A DNA stretch of 64,000 nucleotides from Nitrososphaerota archaeon (GCA_028867675.1 JAGWGA010000005.1:1-64000), one strand, 5' to 3'; shown: positions 1 to 9,287, counted from the stretch's first letter. The notes: generated from the sequence alone by a model not told the origin. Numbers and translations are program-made.

Positions 1-158
1 TTTATCCAGAGAGATGCATTTCAGATGGTGCATGCATAGGTGTATGCCCAACAAAGGCAATCTTTTGGATGAGACCAATGGACTTTACTCCAGGTCAACC
101 AGTACCACTCTACAGAAACTCTGTATTCGTCAAGGGTTGGACCGAGCTAATCGATTAA
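1..158 (+). CDS. Ferredoxin-type iron-sulfur protein, C-terminal part
   Basis: This is an open frame that enters from the left edge and stops at 156-158, so only the last 51 residues are visible. They contain one iron-sulfur binding segment, CISDGACIGVCP, in the form C-x2-D-x2-C-x3-CP. An aspartate sits where the second cysteine of a normal 4Fe-4S motif would be. The same spacing is known from archaeal ferredoxins of the Sulfolobus type, in which such a cluster is often 3Fe-4S. The role is probably electron transfer in the cytoplasm. The partner cluster and the start lie outside the window. Confidence 0.7.
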   Translation, partial: YPERCISDGACIGVCPTKAIFWMRPMDFTPGQPVPLYRNSVFVKGWTELID

Positions 159-242
159 GTCCTAACATCATAATCTCTTTTTATTATTTTTAATTCTCTA
201 CTTAGTTTTCTACATATATGGCATCCATACTAATAAGATATC

Positions 243-740
243 ATGAGTAAGCCAGGAAATATTTGGAGAAAAGTACATGGTAAAATTGCTCGAAAACCTA
301 CAAACTTTAGCTGGCTAATTGATAGCAAGCTAGCAGGAAGTGGAATGCCAACCTCTGTTTCCGAAATTGATTGGATACAAAAACAAGGAGTAAAATCCAT
401 TGTTACAATGACTGAGAACTCACTCCCAGAATCATGGGTAAAAAACATAAAGTATCTTCATGTTCCAACAGAAGATTTCTCTGCACCGGATATGGAACAA
501 ATTGATGAAGCAGTTGGGTTTATCCAAAGTAGAATTGAAAATAACGAACCTGTTATGGTTCATTGTGCTGCAGGTATTGGAAGGACAGGTACTATACTTG
601 CCTGCTATCTAGTAAAATATAGAAAACTTTCAGCAAAAGATGCAATACAAAAAGTACGAAAAGAAAGACCAGGGTCTATCCAATCTGAATCCCAAGAAAT
701 AGCAATCAGCCTATACTACAAATTCCTTAACAACAAGTAA
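243..740 (+). CDS. Dual-specificity / tyrosine phosphatase family protein
   Basis: A protein of 165 residues with the cysteine-phosphatase signature HCAAGIGRTG, giving nucleophile Cys108 and phosphate-binding Arg114. Asp78 in the preceding TEDFSAP loop is a plausible general acid. Members of this fold hydrolyse phosphate esters on proteins or small molecules; the substrate here is unknown. A TATA-like sequence at 211-220 lies about 25 bases before the ATG, which suggests a leaderless transcript and supports this start. The gene stands alone, with an opposite-strand small gene directly after it. Confidence 0.85.
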   Translation: MSKPGNIWRKVHGKIARKPTNFSWLIDSKLAGSGMPTSVSEIDWIQKQGVKSIVTMTENSLPESWVKNIKYLHVPTEDFSAPDMEQIDEAVGFIQSRIENNEPVMVHCAAGIGRTGTILACYLVKYRKLSAKDAIQKVRKERPGSIQSESQEIAISLYYKFLNNK

Positions 741-741
741 T

Positions 742-897
742 TTATTCTGGTATAGAAGTGGTTACCATCTTGCCATTTTCTAGTTTGATAAATAGAAAAC
801 GGTTGTCTTTGAAGATCAGGGTTATTTGATCTTCTTTTTCTGACTTGTCTTCAACTTCAAGCAATTCTTGTCCTCTAATTCCATCGAATTTTGCCAT
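742..897 (-). CDS. Small conserved-looking protein, 51 residues
   Basis: A short reading frame with an ATG at 895-897 and a TAA at 742-744. It encodes a charged 51-residue protein (start MAKFDGIRGQE, end TTSIPE). It fills the space between two convergent neighbours with no wasted sequence and has an acidic/lysine composition like its neighbours. The alternating pattern near ITLIFKDNRFLFIKLENGK suggests a small beta sheet. I do not recognise the family. Confidence 0.55.
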   Translation of the reverse strand: MAKFDGIRGQELLEVEDKSEKEDQITLIFKDNRFLFIKLENGKMVTTSIPE

Positions 898-926
898 ATC
901 GTTACACAAATAATTCCATTTATATC

Positions 927-1469
927 CTATTTGGTAACTTCAATCTCGATTTCTTTAGAGTGCACAGTTTCATCAAATGGTTCAATGTAATCATGTTTGA
1001 ACCAGGAGACATAAACTTCAGCTCCAATCTTGTGTTTACCCACTCCAAGCTCTGATGCACTAAATTGTATTTTTTCATCAAAGTCAAGAAGTATCTGTTG
1101 TGCATCTACTTGGTTTTTTGGAATAAACGGCTCGAAATTCTTTGATATCTGTACCCAGACTTTTTTCTCGCCCATCTGGGTAAGTTTTGGATTACGTGTC
1201 CAAAAAAGGGCAACTTTCTTGTACGTGTCTAGGGGCTTGCCAATCTCTTTCTTTCTCAGCCCGCTAGTGTGAAGCTTTACTCCATATCTTAGCTTGAAGG
1301 AATTGTCATGATTTTTGTAAGCTTTTTCCCAATTTTTCTCATTGAAAGCTTCTCGAAGGGCTCCTGTAATGGAGAATTTTACATCTACTGCAATGTTGTC
1401 TCCTACTTTTGGCTTATCAGGGGATTTCTCCAGAGAAACTCCACTTATTGCATTCTTATCGCTAGTCAA
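927..1469 (-). CDS. Unrecognised beta-rich protein, 180 residues
   Basis: Encodes 180 residues with no signal peptide or membrane segment. It is lysine-rich, with alternating hydrophobic strands typical of an immunoglobulin-like beta sandwich (for example GAEVYVSWF and KEIEIEVTK at the end). The start is a TTG at 1467-1469. It is divergent from rpo11, and the TATA-like sequence at 1481-1490 lies between the two and could serve both. No catalytic motif is visible and the function is not assigned. Confidence 0.65.
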   Translation of the reverse strand: MTSDKNAISGVSLEKSPDKPKVGDNIAVDVKFSITGALREAFNEKNWEKAYKNHDNSFKLRYGVKLHTSGLRKKEIGKPLDTYKKVALFWTRNPKLTQMGEKKVWVQISKNFEPFIPKNQVDAQQILLDFDEKIQFSASELGVGKHKIGAEVYVSWFKHDYIEPFDETVHSKEIEIEVTK

Positions 1470-1515
1470 CTATTAGAAATGATTTATATCCTCAATAAGT
1501 ATTTTTTTGACTTAC

Positions 1516-1797
1516 ATGGATGTTCTACTGAAGAAATCTTCTCCAAAAGAGGTTCAATTGGACATAACAAAATCAGACATTAGTACTCTATACATAGTCC
1601 AATATGAGATGCTCAAAGATCCTACTGTAGAGTTTGCAGGTGTAGTCTTGAAACATCCACTGACCAAACTACTTTCAATGAGAGTAAATACTTCAAAAGG
1701 TAATCCAGTGAAAGAAATAGAAAAAGCAACAAAGACTGCCATAGAATATACCGATGAATTAAAAAAAGCAATTTTTTCTAAAATTAAAGGTGTTTAA
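1516..1797 (+). CDS. rpo11: DNA-directed RNA polymerase subunit Rpo11 (RpoL)
   Basis: A 93-residue small polymerase subunit that pairs with Rpo3 in the assembly platform of archaeal RNA polymerase. The Rpo11/RPB11 core is clear: QYEMLKDPTVEFAGVV followed by KHPLTKLLSMRV and a final long helix. The ATG at 1516 is used here. A TTG at 1507 in the same frame is an alternative, because a TATA-like sequence at 1481-1490 would start transcription near 1507-1511. The stop is followed at once by the ATG of the transcription factor S gene, so the two form an operon. Confidence 0.9.
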   Translation: MDVLLKKSSPKEVQLDITKSDISTLYIVQYEMLKDPTVEFAGVVLKHPLTKLLSMRVNTSKGNPVKEIEKATKTAIEYTDELKKAIFSKIKGV

Positions 1798-2112
1798 ATG
1801 AAATTCTGTCCCAAGTGTCAGGCACGATTAAAGCTAGATAGCTCTGACTCTGAATTTGTATGTCCTAAATGTGGATATAGTGAAAAAGGAAGCAAGACAA
1901 CAAAAGAAGTAAAAAATGAAACTGTCTCCTCTATAATTTCCTTGGATGAAAAAGAAATGAAAGAAGCATTACCAACAATTAAAATTGAATGTGAAAAGTG
2001 TGGAAATAATGAAGCTGTTTGGTGGATGCTTCAAACAAGAAGTGCAGATGAGCCTACTACTCAGTTTTATCGATGTGTAAAGTGTAGTTATACCTGGCGA
2101 AATTACGCATAA
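1798..2112 (+). CDS. tfs: Transcription factor S (TFIIS/RpoM-like)
   Basis: A 104-residue archaeal transcript-cleavage factor with two zinc ribbons. The N-terminal one is CPKC...CPKCG (residues 4-26) and the C-terminal one is CEKCG...CVKCSYTW. Before the second ribbon's last pair lies the acidic QTRSADEP loop, which carries the Asp-Glu pair that reaches the polymerase active site in this family. It restarts arrested RNA polymerase by promoting cleavage of backtracked RNA. The gene starts one base after rpo11 ends, and both products act on the same enzyme. Confidence 0.93.
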   Translation: MKFCPKCQARLKLDSSDSEFVCPKCGYSEKGSKTTKEVKNETVSSIISLDEKEMKEALPTIKIECEKCGNNEAVWWMLQTRSADEPTTQFYRCVKCSYTWRNYA

Positions 2113-2147
2113 GGTTTAACTTGAACATTCTGGAGATGTGAGTAAGT

Positions 2148-2894
2148 TTGGTATTTTCTGCAAAGACTGGTGGTTCTGATGAATGGAAAGCGGTCATATC
2201 TGCTATATCGACACTAGTTGAAGAAGCTACATTTGAAGCAACAGGAGAAGGAATTGCTTTTAGAGGAATGGATCCATCACATGTTGCACTAATTGATATT
2301 TCCTGGCCCAATTCTGCATTTGAAAAATATGTATGTGATCAGGATGTCAAGTTTGGAGTAAGAATAGACGAGTTTTCAAAATTGATCAAAAGGGCTGATA
2401 AAAAAGACAATATAGAAATCAGCATTTCTGAAGATAATCTCTTACTTGTTACAATAGGTAAAAATAAAAAATATAAGATGAGATTAATCGAAAGTTCCGC
2501 AACTGATACTCCACTTCCAAAAATTACTTACAATGCAAAAGTTGGAGTAACATCTGGAGAATTTGATAAAATACTTGGCGACATTCAAGTAGTTTCAGAA
2601 TATCTCTCAATTAATGCCACCCCTACAAAAGCAGAATTTTTAGGACGTGGTGATTCTGGTGAGGCAATCATAACGCTAGAAAAAGGAATGCCTGAGATGC
2701 CAGAGATTGAGGTCAAGGAAGATAGCAACGCAACCTACAGTCTAGAATATCTCAATAGCATAGTCAAAGCAGTGGGTACCGTTGCAGGAACAGTAGTTTG
2801 TGAGTTTTCAAGTAAAATGCCACTTAGACTAGAATTTAAGGTTGCCAACATAGGACGGATTCACTTTTACCTTGCTCCTAGAGTAGAAAGTTAA
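2148..2894 (+). CDS. pcn: DNA polymerase sliding clamp (PCNA)
   Basis: A 248-residue protein with the two-fold repeated sliding-clamp fold. Recognisable stretches are GIAFRGMDPSHVALIDI near residue 40 and the C-terminal PLRLEF...GRIHFYLAPRVE. It encircles DNA and tethers polymerases, ligase and FEN1. The start is TTG at 2148, the only start that keeps the normal N-terminus. A TTTAAC-type TATA lies at 2113-2122. Being a single full-length clamp gene, it fits a homotrimeric PCNA. Confidence 0.95.
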   Translation: MVFSAKTGGSDEWKAVISAISTLVEEATFEATGEGIAFRGMDPSHVALIDISWPNSAFEKYVCDQDVKFGVRIDEFSKLIKRADKKDNIEISISEDNLLLVTIGKNKKYKMRLIESSATDTPLPKITYNAKVGVTSGEFDKILGDIQVVSEYLSINATPTKAEFLGRGDSGEAIITLEKGMPEMPEIEVKEDSNATYSLEYLNSIVKAVGTVAGTVVCEFSSKMPLRLEFKVANIGRIHFYLAPRVES

Positions 2895-2929
2895 AAGATT
2901 TTAAGGATAATAAATGAGGTTATACTGAT

Positions 2930-4333
2930 TTGAAACTTGTTCTAAAATTTGGCGGAACTTCTGTTTCCTCTACACAAAATATCCGAAATGTTGCAAACCT
3001 GATAAAAAAACTAACAAAGGAAAATAAAATCATTCCAGTATTTTCTGCCATAAGTGGAGTGACTGATGATTTAATCCGTATAACAAATTTGGTTCAAAAT
3101 AGGAACAAGGATGCTGCAAATTCACTTGCAAAAAAAATTATCAAGATGCATACTGACATTGCAAATCAATGTGTAAAAAATCCAAAGATAAAAAAAGACT
3201 TGATAAATAAAATGAAGACAGATCTTGACGAACTTCAAGATTTGTTACATGGAATGCTGCTACTTGGAGAGGTAACACCAAGATCATCTGATTATTTAAT
3301 ATCATTTGGAGAAAGACTATCTATCAATTTAGTTGCTTTTACATTAAATGAAATGGGAGTAAAAGCAGTTCCTATGACTGGAAAAGATGTAGGAATAGTT
3401 ACAGATTCTAATTTTGGTGGAGCCAAACCTCTAATGGATACTACACGACTACACGTATCTCACATAGTAGAAGATCTATTACAAAAAAAGATAATGCCAG
3501 TAATTGGTGGATTTGCTGGAGCCGACCAACATGGCAACATTACTACATTTGGTAGAGGAGGATCTGATTATACTGCAACAATCATTGCATCCAGTATCAA
3601 AGCAGACGAAGTCTGGTTGATGAGTGATGTAGATGGTTTAATGACAACTGATCCAAAAATTGTAAAAAATGCCAAGCTAATCAAAGAAGTATCATACATT
3701 GAAGCAATGGAGATGGCATTGTTTGGCGCAAAATACATTCATCCAAGAGCACTTGAACCACTTGTTGCAAAAAAAATTCCTTTACGTATCCGAAATACGT
3801 TTAATGTAGACAATCCAGGTACACTAGTTACTGCAAATCCACAGGCTGATACACAAAAGATGGTAAAATGTGTCAGCACAATCCGACATACCGGACTAAT
3901 TGATGTCAGAGGTGGAAGTATGGTTGGTGCTCCAGGTACTGCAGCTACAATATTTTCTATACTGGCAAAAGAAGGAATTAACATAATGATGATATCTCAA
4001 AGTCCATCCGAGTCATCAATATCAATTATAGTAAAGAAAAATGACCTGGATAAGGCAGTAAATGCACTTGAGATGAATCTACTTGGAAAAATAATCAAAA
4101 AAGTAGATGTTACAGTAGATGTTTCTATAATTGCTCTGATAGGCTCTGGAATGAGAGGAATCGCAGGAGTTGCATCCAAAGTATTTACAGCTGTAGCAAA
4201 AAAAGGCGTAAATGTAATAATGATCGCACAAGGTTCTTCTGAGCTAAATCTTGCCTTTGTGGTCAAAGATTCTGATTGTAATGCAGCAGTCCAGGCATTG
4301 CATGATGAATTTGAACTCGGAAAGAACAGCTGA
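2930..4333 (+). CDS. lysC: Aspartate kinase
   Basis: A 467-residue monofunctional aspartokinase, the first enzyme of the aspartate family pathway to threonine, methionine and lysine. The N-terminal KFGGTSV motif (residues 6-12) binds aspartate and ATP. The kinase domain continues to about residue 300 with FGRGGSDYTA, and two ACT regulatory domains follow, beginning near VRGGSMVGAPG. ACT domains usually give feedback inhibition by lysine or threonine. The start is TTG at 2930. The gene follows pcn by 35 bases. Confidence 0.93.
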   Translation: MKLVLKFGGTSVSSTQNIRNVANLIKKLTKENKIIPVFSAISGVTDDLIRITNLVQNRNKDAANSLAKKIIKMHTDIANQCVKNPKIKKDLINKMKTDLDELQDLLHGMLLLGEVTPRSSDYLISFGERLSINLVAFTLNEMGVKAVPMTGKDVGIVTDSNFGGAKPLMDTTRLHVSHIVEDLLQKKIMPVIGGFAGADQHGNITTFGRGGSDYTATIIASSIKADEVWLMSDVDGLMTTDPKIVKNAKLIKEVSYIEAMEMALFGAKYIHPRALEPLVAKKIPLRIRNTFNVDNPGTLVTANPQADTQKMVKCVSTIRHTGLIDVRGGSMVGAPGTAATIFSILAKEGINIMMISQSPSESSISIIVKKNDLDKAVNALEMNLLGKIIKKVDVTVDVSIIALIGSGMRGIAGVASKVFTAVAKKGVNVIMIAQGSSELNLAFVVKDSDCNAAVQALHDEFELGKNS

Positions 4334-4379
4334 AATTTATTCTAAAAGCATATTTATGCAAATTGGATATGCAGAGCAT

Positions 4380-5831
4380 ATGAACAGACTTTTACTTTTA
4401 GTAATTATTGTTGCAGGAGGCATGATAATTTCTATTCCCTTACTTAGTGATCAACTTGCTAATGCAGGTTCAACAAAAAAGATCCAGTTCACTCAAACAA
4501 TTACATCTACACAAGATCCTGGACTTGATCATAGTAATGAACAGATGGCAATTGTCTTGCCACCAAATAGTGGTTCCATTTATCACGGTTCAATTACTTA
4601 TAGTGCAAGCCAACCAGTCCAAATTGTAATTTTGCATCAAATTGATAAAGGTGATTCAAAGGGTCAACCAATTTGGACAGTAGATGGCAATACATTTTAT
4701 GCTCTAACGACAATTGATTCAAATTCAAATAGTGGCAGTTTAGATTTTACAGGCTCTGCCATCGGTCTTCATTCAACAAACTCCAGTCAATTTACTGCCA
4801 CTGTAAGTGTTGACGGATGGATAAGAGTAGCAAATCCTCAGGTGATTCCAAGTGCTACCACAATACAACCAATTGAAAATTATACTATAAAATTCTCAAA
4901 ATCTACAATTCCGGTAACAATACCTTTGCATGAAGGAATTGTAGATGGAAAAACTGCTTACTATATCATAACAGATTCAAGTAACAGTCTTGTAGCTAAT
5001 ACAATCTCGGACAAGCAAAACTGGAAGGTCAATGTATCTCCAGTATTGGCACATGTTCCATCAACATCATATGGTAACATGTTTGTTTTTACTAATGGGA
5101 TTGCTGGTAATGGAACACAAGGATTTCAAGATGATGTGTTATCATTTACACCCTCTAGCAAACAATACAGTCCATTAAGCAAAGTAGTTGAAGCTTCATG
5201 GAATATAGGACGAGAACCATTTACTCTTAATTCTACTCAAGCAATTCTTGATGCAAATATGACTGGAAAAATAAAATTGACTATTACTGATACAATTCTA
5301 AATACTCCACAGATAGTCTGGGATGATGGTGCATTGGATGTTAGAGCCAACAAAACCTTGTCAGATCAGACATCCTATCAAGATGGACAAGTACTTGATG
5401 TCAGTATAGATAACATGACGGCTACTTTTGTAGGACATAGGGGATGGGGACCTGATGGAAAAACAATATACTATATCATAACTGCCGGAACCCCTGAAGG
5501 ACCTGCTCAAACCATGAAAATTCAAAACATACCTTCACTTTCAATTTTAGAATCATCTGCAAGAGATCTTTATCACTTTTCTAACGGCTTGAAGAGTGCT
5601 GGACCATTTGGCTATCAAGAAGGAATATCCAGTACACAATCAGGGGATTCTGATTATAGTCCGATCTGTAAAGTTTCAATAATAACTTGGAATGATCCTC
5701 AAAATGCAAAAATTCTGGAAAACAAAAATGATATTGATGCTGAAAAATTAACAGGGGATATAACCGTACAAAATGCATCAGTACTTGATAAGAATTACAT
5801 CCTTGACTGTCCGATAATAGATAACCCGTAA
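4380..5831 (+). CDS. Exported protein with a duplicated domain
   Basis: Encodes 483 residues from the ATG at 4380. I preferred this start because a TATA box (CATATTTATG, about 4346-4355) lies 25-30 bases before it and because the next residues, MNRLLLLVIIVAGG, form a signal peptide or N-terminal anchor. The frame stays open upstream into the aspartate kinase gene, but that part is overlap. The mature protein has two related units. Each carries a TxYYIIT core (DGKTAYYIIT and DGKTIYYIIT) and later an F-x-NG ... GFQ/GYQ ... YSP element and a W-N/D end. It is probably a cell-surface protein, and I do not recognise a catalytic site. Confidence 0.75.
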   Translation: MNRLLLLVIIVAGGMIISIPLLSDQLANAGSTKKIQFTQTITSTQDPGLDHSNEQMAIVLPPNSGSIYHGSITYSASQPVQIVILHQIDKGDSKGQPIWTVDGNTFYALTTIDSNSNSGSLDFTGSAIGLHSTNSSQFTATVSVDGWIRVANPQVIPSATTIQPIENYTIKFSKSTIPVTIPLHEGIVDGKTAYYIITDSSNSLVANTISDKQNWKVNVSPVLAHVPSTSYGNMFVFTNGIAGNGTQGFQDDVLSFTPSSKQYSPLSKVVEASWNIGREPFTLNSTQAILDANMTGKIKLTITDTILNTPQIVWDDGALDVRANKTLSDQTSYQDGQVLDVSIDNMTATFVGHRGWGPDGKTIYYIITAGTPEGPAQTMKIQNIPSLSILESSARDLYHFSNGLKSAGPFGYQEGISSTQSGDSDYSPICKVSIITWNDPQNAKILENKNDIDAEKLTGDITVQNASVLDKNYILDCPIIDNP

Positions 5832-5877
5832 AAACTATCAAAAGGGATAAATTTACTTTTAAAATCTTCTGGTATGA

Positions 5878-6666
5878 ATGACCGGTAAATTGTTTATTGT
5901 TGGGGTAGGACCGGGCCACCATGATCATATGACTTTTCGTGCAAAGCAAGCAATAGAAGAAAGTAATACGATTGTTGGATATGAGACATATGTTAACTTG
6001 GTTGAGGATCTAATAGATGGCAAAGAAGTTCACAGATATGCAATGACCCAAGAGGTAGAAAGAGCGCATCAATGCATTGATCTTGCAAAATCTGGAAAGA
6101 TAGTCTCACTTGTATCAAGCGGAGATCCTGGAATATATGGGATGGCTGGATTGATTTATGAAATATTGGCAGAAGAGGGATGGGATAGAAAAACTGGTCT
6201 TAATGTTGAGATTGTTCCAGGAGTTTCATCGCTTAATTCTTGTGCAGCACTAGTTGGTTCGCCTCTAATGACAGATTTTGCTGTGGTAAGTATGAGCGAT
6301 CTTCTTGTTCCTTGGGAAATTATAATAAAAAGAGTTGAAGCAGCAGCTCAGGGAGATTTTGTCATTGTAATATACAATCCTGCAAGTAAGAAAAGAATTC
6401 ATCAATTACAAGATGCGAGAAAAATTCTTCTAAAGTATAGATCTCCTAATACACCAGTAGCAATTGTAAAGGGGGCATTTAGAGAATCTGAAGAAATTGT
6501 CCTAACAGACTTGGAAAATATGGAAGCGCATAACGATAAACTTGGTATGATTACTACTGTGATAATTGGTAATTCTTCGACCTACAAATACAAAGACATG
6601 ATGATAAACCCACGTGGTTATACATCAAAATATAACATTGTAGAGCCACAACAAACCAAAAAATAA
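5878..6666 (+). CDS. cbiH: Cobalt-precorrin-3B C17-methyltransferase
   Basis: A 262-residue S-adenosylmethionine-dependent methyltransferase of the tetrapyrrole class, acting at C17 with ring contraction in cobalamin synthesis. The family marks are GKLFIVGVGPG at the start, the VSSGDPGIYGMAG loop at about residue 80, EIVPGVSSLN, and VIYNPASKKR. A TATA-like GATAAATTTAC at 5846-5856 puts the transcript start almost at the ATG at 5878. With bluB in the same window it supports complete cobamide synthesis in this organism. Confidence 0.92.
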   Translation: MTGKLFIVGVGPGHHDHMTFRAKQAIEESNTIVGYETYVNLVEDLIDGKEVHRYAMTQEVERAHQCIDLAKSGKIVSLVSSGDPGIYGMAGLIYEILAEEGWDRKTGLNVEIVPGVSSLNSCAALVGSPLMTDFAVVSMSDLLVPWEIIIKRVEAAAQGDFVIVIYNPASKKRIHQLQDARKILLKYRSPNTPVAIVKGAFRESEEIVLTDLENMEAHNDKLGMITTVIIGNSSTYKYKDMMINPRGYTSKYNIVEPQQTKK

Positions 6667-6667
6667 C

Positions 6668-7648
6668 ATGACATCAGTCCAGATAGGACTTACCTTGCCA
6701 CAAGGATGGCTAGATGAATTTCCTACTAATAATGCGTATGAACAATTTCTTTTTTCAAAAAATGTTGCACTAACTGCAGAAAAGCTTGGATTTGATGCGG
6801 GATATGTTTATGATCATTTTATTCCACATCCTTCAGATAAAAGAACTGAAACTTTTTTTGAAGCCTATACTCTTCTTTCTGCTGTTTCATCAATAACATC
6901 AAAACTTAGAATAGGTCAAGTAGTTACCTGCAATTCTTACAGACATCCATCTCTTTTGGCAAAAATGACATCTACACTTGATGCAATTAGTAATGGAAGG
7001 TTAGAGTTTGGTATTGGAGCAGGTTGGTTTGAATACGAATACAATTCTTATGGATACAAATTTGATGACCCAATAACAAGAATCGAACAACTCGACGAAT
7101 CACTTGTCATAATAAAAAAGATGTGGCAAAATCAAAAATCAAGCTTCAAAGGAAAACACTATTCAATCAAAAATGCAATCTGTAATCCAAAACCCATGCA
7201 AAAACCTCATCCTCCTATTATGGTTGGCGGAGCAGGAAAAAAACTCATTAAAGTTGTTGCAAAACATGCTACGAGATACAATCATCCTTTTGGCACACCA
7301 GATATCTTGGAAGAAAAAATAAAACTATTACAACAGAATTGTAAATTAATTAAAAGAAATCCAGAAGAAATAGAAAACTCTGTATTGTTACGAGTTCTGG
7401 TAGGCAAAGATGATGATGACGTTAAAAATATTGTATCCAAATTAAAAAAGAAAAACGAATCTGTAGCAGAATTTATCATTCGTTCCAAAGACAGTATTGC
7501 ATTAGGTACACCTGATGAGGTATCTAATTATCTAAAACAATATCAAAAAATTGGAATAAACTACTTTATTATCAATTTTATAGGATTATCAAAATCACTT
7601 GAGATGTTATCATTATTTTCAAAGAAAGTAAGACCTAATCTCAAGTAG
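6668..7648 (+). CDS. Luciferase-like (LLM class) flavin/F420-dependent oxidoreductase
   Basis: A 326-residue TIM-barrel protein of the bacterial luciferase-like superfamily. Typical segments are GFDAGYVYDHF, TSKLRIGQVVTCNSYRHPSLLAKM and RLEFGIGAGW. A C-terminal ALGTPDEV...YQKIGINYFIINF segment fits F420- or FMN-binding members. The substrate cannot be read from sequence; in Thaumarchaeota such enzymes are thought to use F420. The start lies one base after cbiH ends, so the two are cotranscribed. The end overlaps the convergent tyrS by 8 bases. Confidence 0.85.
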   Translation: MTSVQIGLTLPQGWLDEFPTNNAYEQFLFSKNVALTAEKLGFDAGYVYDHFIPHPSDKRTETFFEAYTLLSAVSSITSKLRIGQVVTCNSYRHPSLLAKMTSTLDAISNGRLEFGIGAGWFEYEYNSYGYKFDDPITRIEQLDESLVIIKKMWQNQKSSFKGKHYSIKNAICNPKPMQKPHPPIMVGGAGKKLIKVVAKHATRYNHPFGTPDILEEKIKLLQQNCKLIKRNPEEIENSVLLRVLVGKDDDDVKNIVSKLKKKNESVAEFIIRSKDSIALGTPDEVSNYLKQYQKIGINYFIINFIGLSKSLEMLSLFSKKVRPNLK

Positions 7649-8690
7649 TTTTCTTTATTGCCTCTGAGAGTTCTTCTGTTAAGATGATTTTCTCTCTTAT
7701 TGGTCTGATTATGTTGGTAACATATCTGGAGACTGTAGCTTTTAGATCTGAAGGATGTAATTTTTTCTGTGCAAAGTCTGTTTCTAAATCTTGGTAATTT
7801 GTATAAGTAATATTGCCACCAAATTTTTCTGGACGCTCTACAATTACTTCATTAAATTCATGAAAAACTATATGTTTTGAGATCTCAAGTACTGGATTTT
7901 TATCTACAATTCCTTCTGGACACCAAGCTTTTTTGAATTTTGAATTAATCTCCTCGTCAGAATCATGAACAAATATTCCTGATGCTGATTTTGATTTACT
8001 CATCTTACTTGATACCAAATCTGAATCAGTAGAGGCTTCTGGTTCGCCAAGTCCTGCAAGAATATGGTGATGAACTGCAACTGGTACCTTCCATTTCATT
8101 TTTGGAAATATCTCTCGAACAAGCATGTGGATCTTTCTTTGATCCATCCCAGCATGTACTATATCCAAATCTAATGTATGAATATCTACAGCCTGCATTG
8201 GAGGATAGAAAAGTTGACCCAGATCAATCTTGTCTTTCTCGCTACTTCTTCCCATTATAGTAAGAGAACGCATTGTACGTTCAAGTGACATGTTCTTTGC
8301 AAATTTAACAAGATCTAACCAATATCCCCTTCTTGATTCATAAAGTTGTGAACCTTCTACAATCTCAACTCCAGGACAAAACATCTTGAATGCATCAGCA
8401 TAATATTTTGACACCATTCGAATTTTTTCCCAATCTCCTCCAAGTTTATTATTAAGATAAGTATGCCAATCTGCCAAAAATACCGTGCACTTGACTCCAG
8501 CTTTGATAAAATCATTTATCTTAAATCCAGTAAGTATCAAACTTCCTAAATGCATAAAACCAGATATCTCAAGGCCAATGTAGTGCTTAGGGTGTTGATT
8601 GGTGTTAAACAGGTTCAATAACTCTTCTTGAGTGACTACTTCTTCTGTAGGTTCTCTAGTTACAAGTCTGATTTTTTCTGTAACATCCAT
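7641..8690 (-). CDS. tyrS: Tyrosyl-tRNA synthetase
   Basis: A 349-residue archaeal/eukaryal-type class I synthetase that charges tRNA-Tyr. It has the HIGH-type motif as GFMHLGS at residues 44-50 and KMSKS at 229-233. The specificity segment QAVDIHTLDLDIVHAGMDQRK lies between about 166 and 186. Length and motif order are those of the archaeal family, which lacks the bacterial S4 domain. The ATG at 8690 gives the expected N-terminus. Confidence 0.92.
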   Translation of the reverse strand: MDVTEKIRLVTREPTEEVVTQEELLNLFNTNQHPKHYIGLEISGFMHLGSLILTGFKINDFIKAGVKCTVFLADWHTYLNNKLGGDWEKIRMVSKYYADAFKMFCPGVEIVEGSQLYESRRGYWLDLVKFAKNMSLERTMRSLTIMGRSSEKDKIDLGQLFYPPMQAVDIHTLDLDIVHAGMDQRKIHMLVREIFPKMKWKVPVAVHHHILAGLGEPEASTDSDLVSSKMSKSKSASGIFVHDSDEEINSKFKKAWCPEGIVDKNPVLEISKHIVFHEFNEVIVERPEKFGGNITYTNYQDLETDFAQKKLHPSDLKATVSRYVTNIIRPIREKIILTEELSEAIKKTT

Positions 8691-8723
8691 TATAATCAGA
8701 CTCCACCATGTATTCCTATAAAT

Positions 8724-9287
8724 TTAAGCATCTAGTTCTTGAACTGATTTTCTGGGAATTGTACTAAGATAGAATGCATGTGCGCTTATCAAAAATGCAG
8801 CAAGAAACATCTTTGTTGCAAAGATGAGATTCCATGGTCTGTTTGGATCTGGATAAGCTACTGTGAGTGAATCAATATCTGGAACTTTTCCATTGACTAT
8901 TCCTGCAGTAATTTGAGAACTTAGAAGAATAAAGTTGTAAATTGTTTCGTACAAAGTGATTATTGTTAATCCCAGAAGTAATAGTTGAACCATTGTAAGC
9001 TTCCATTTTGAAACAGTAACCGTTCTTTTCCAGCCAATTCGTGAGACACAGTACCAACTAACTATTGATGAAAAAAATAACCATGTTATTAATTTAGCAA
9101 AGTGTGCAGTGGGAAATTCAGTCTTGACAAGTACCTCTCCCATGACATATGTCCCTTTAGTGGACCATTCTTGTATCATGGCATAAAATCCAAAGATAGT
9201 GATTGAACACATTATGAATGCACTAACATAGAAAACATACAAGAATATCCTGTATCCGGGATCGCTTTCTTGTAGATGAACTTTCAT
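8724..9287 (-). CDS. Multi-pass membrane protein of unknown function
   Basis: A 187-residue protein with about four membrane-spanning segments: residues 12-35, 63-83, 95-125 and 157-180. A short extracytoplasmic loop contains IVNGKVPDIDSL and DPNRPWN. No transporter or enzyme motif is visible. It lies upstream of tyrS on the same strand with only 33 bases between. I do not recognise the family. Confidence 0.7.
   Translation of the reverse strand: MKVHLQESDPGYRIFLYVFYVSAFIMCSITIFGFYAMIQEWSTKGTYVMGEVLVKTEFPTAHFAKLITWLFFSSIVSWYCVSRIGWKRTVTVSKWKLTMVQLLLLGLTIITLYETIYNFILLSSQITAGIVNGKVPDIDSLTVAYPDPNRPWNLIFATKMFLAAFLISAHAFYLSTIPRKSVQELDA

Noticed and set aside
4251-4379. Extended start of the exported duplicated-domain protein
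   Set aside because: It overlaps the aspartate kinase; a TATA box and a signal peptide support 4380.
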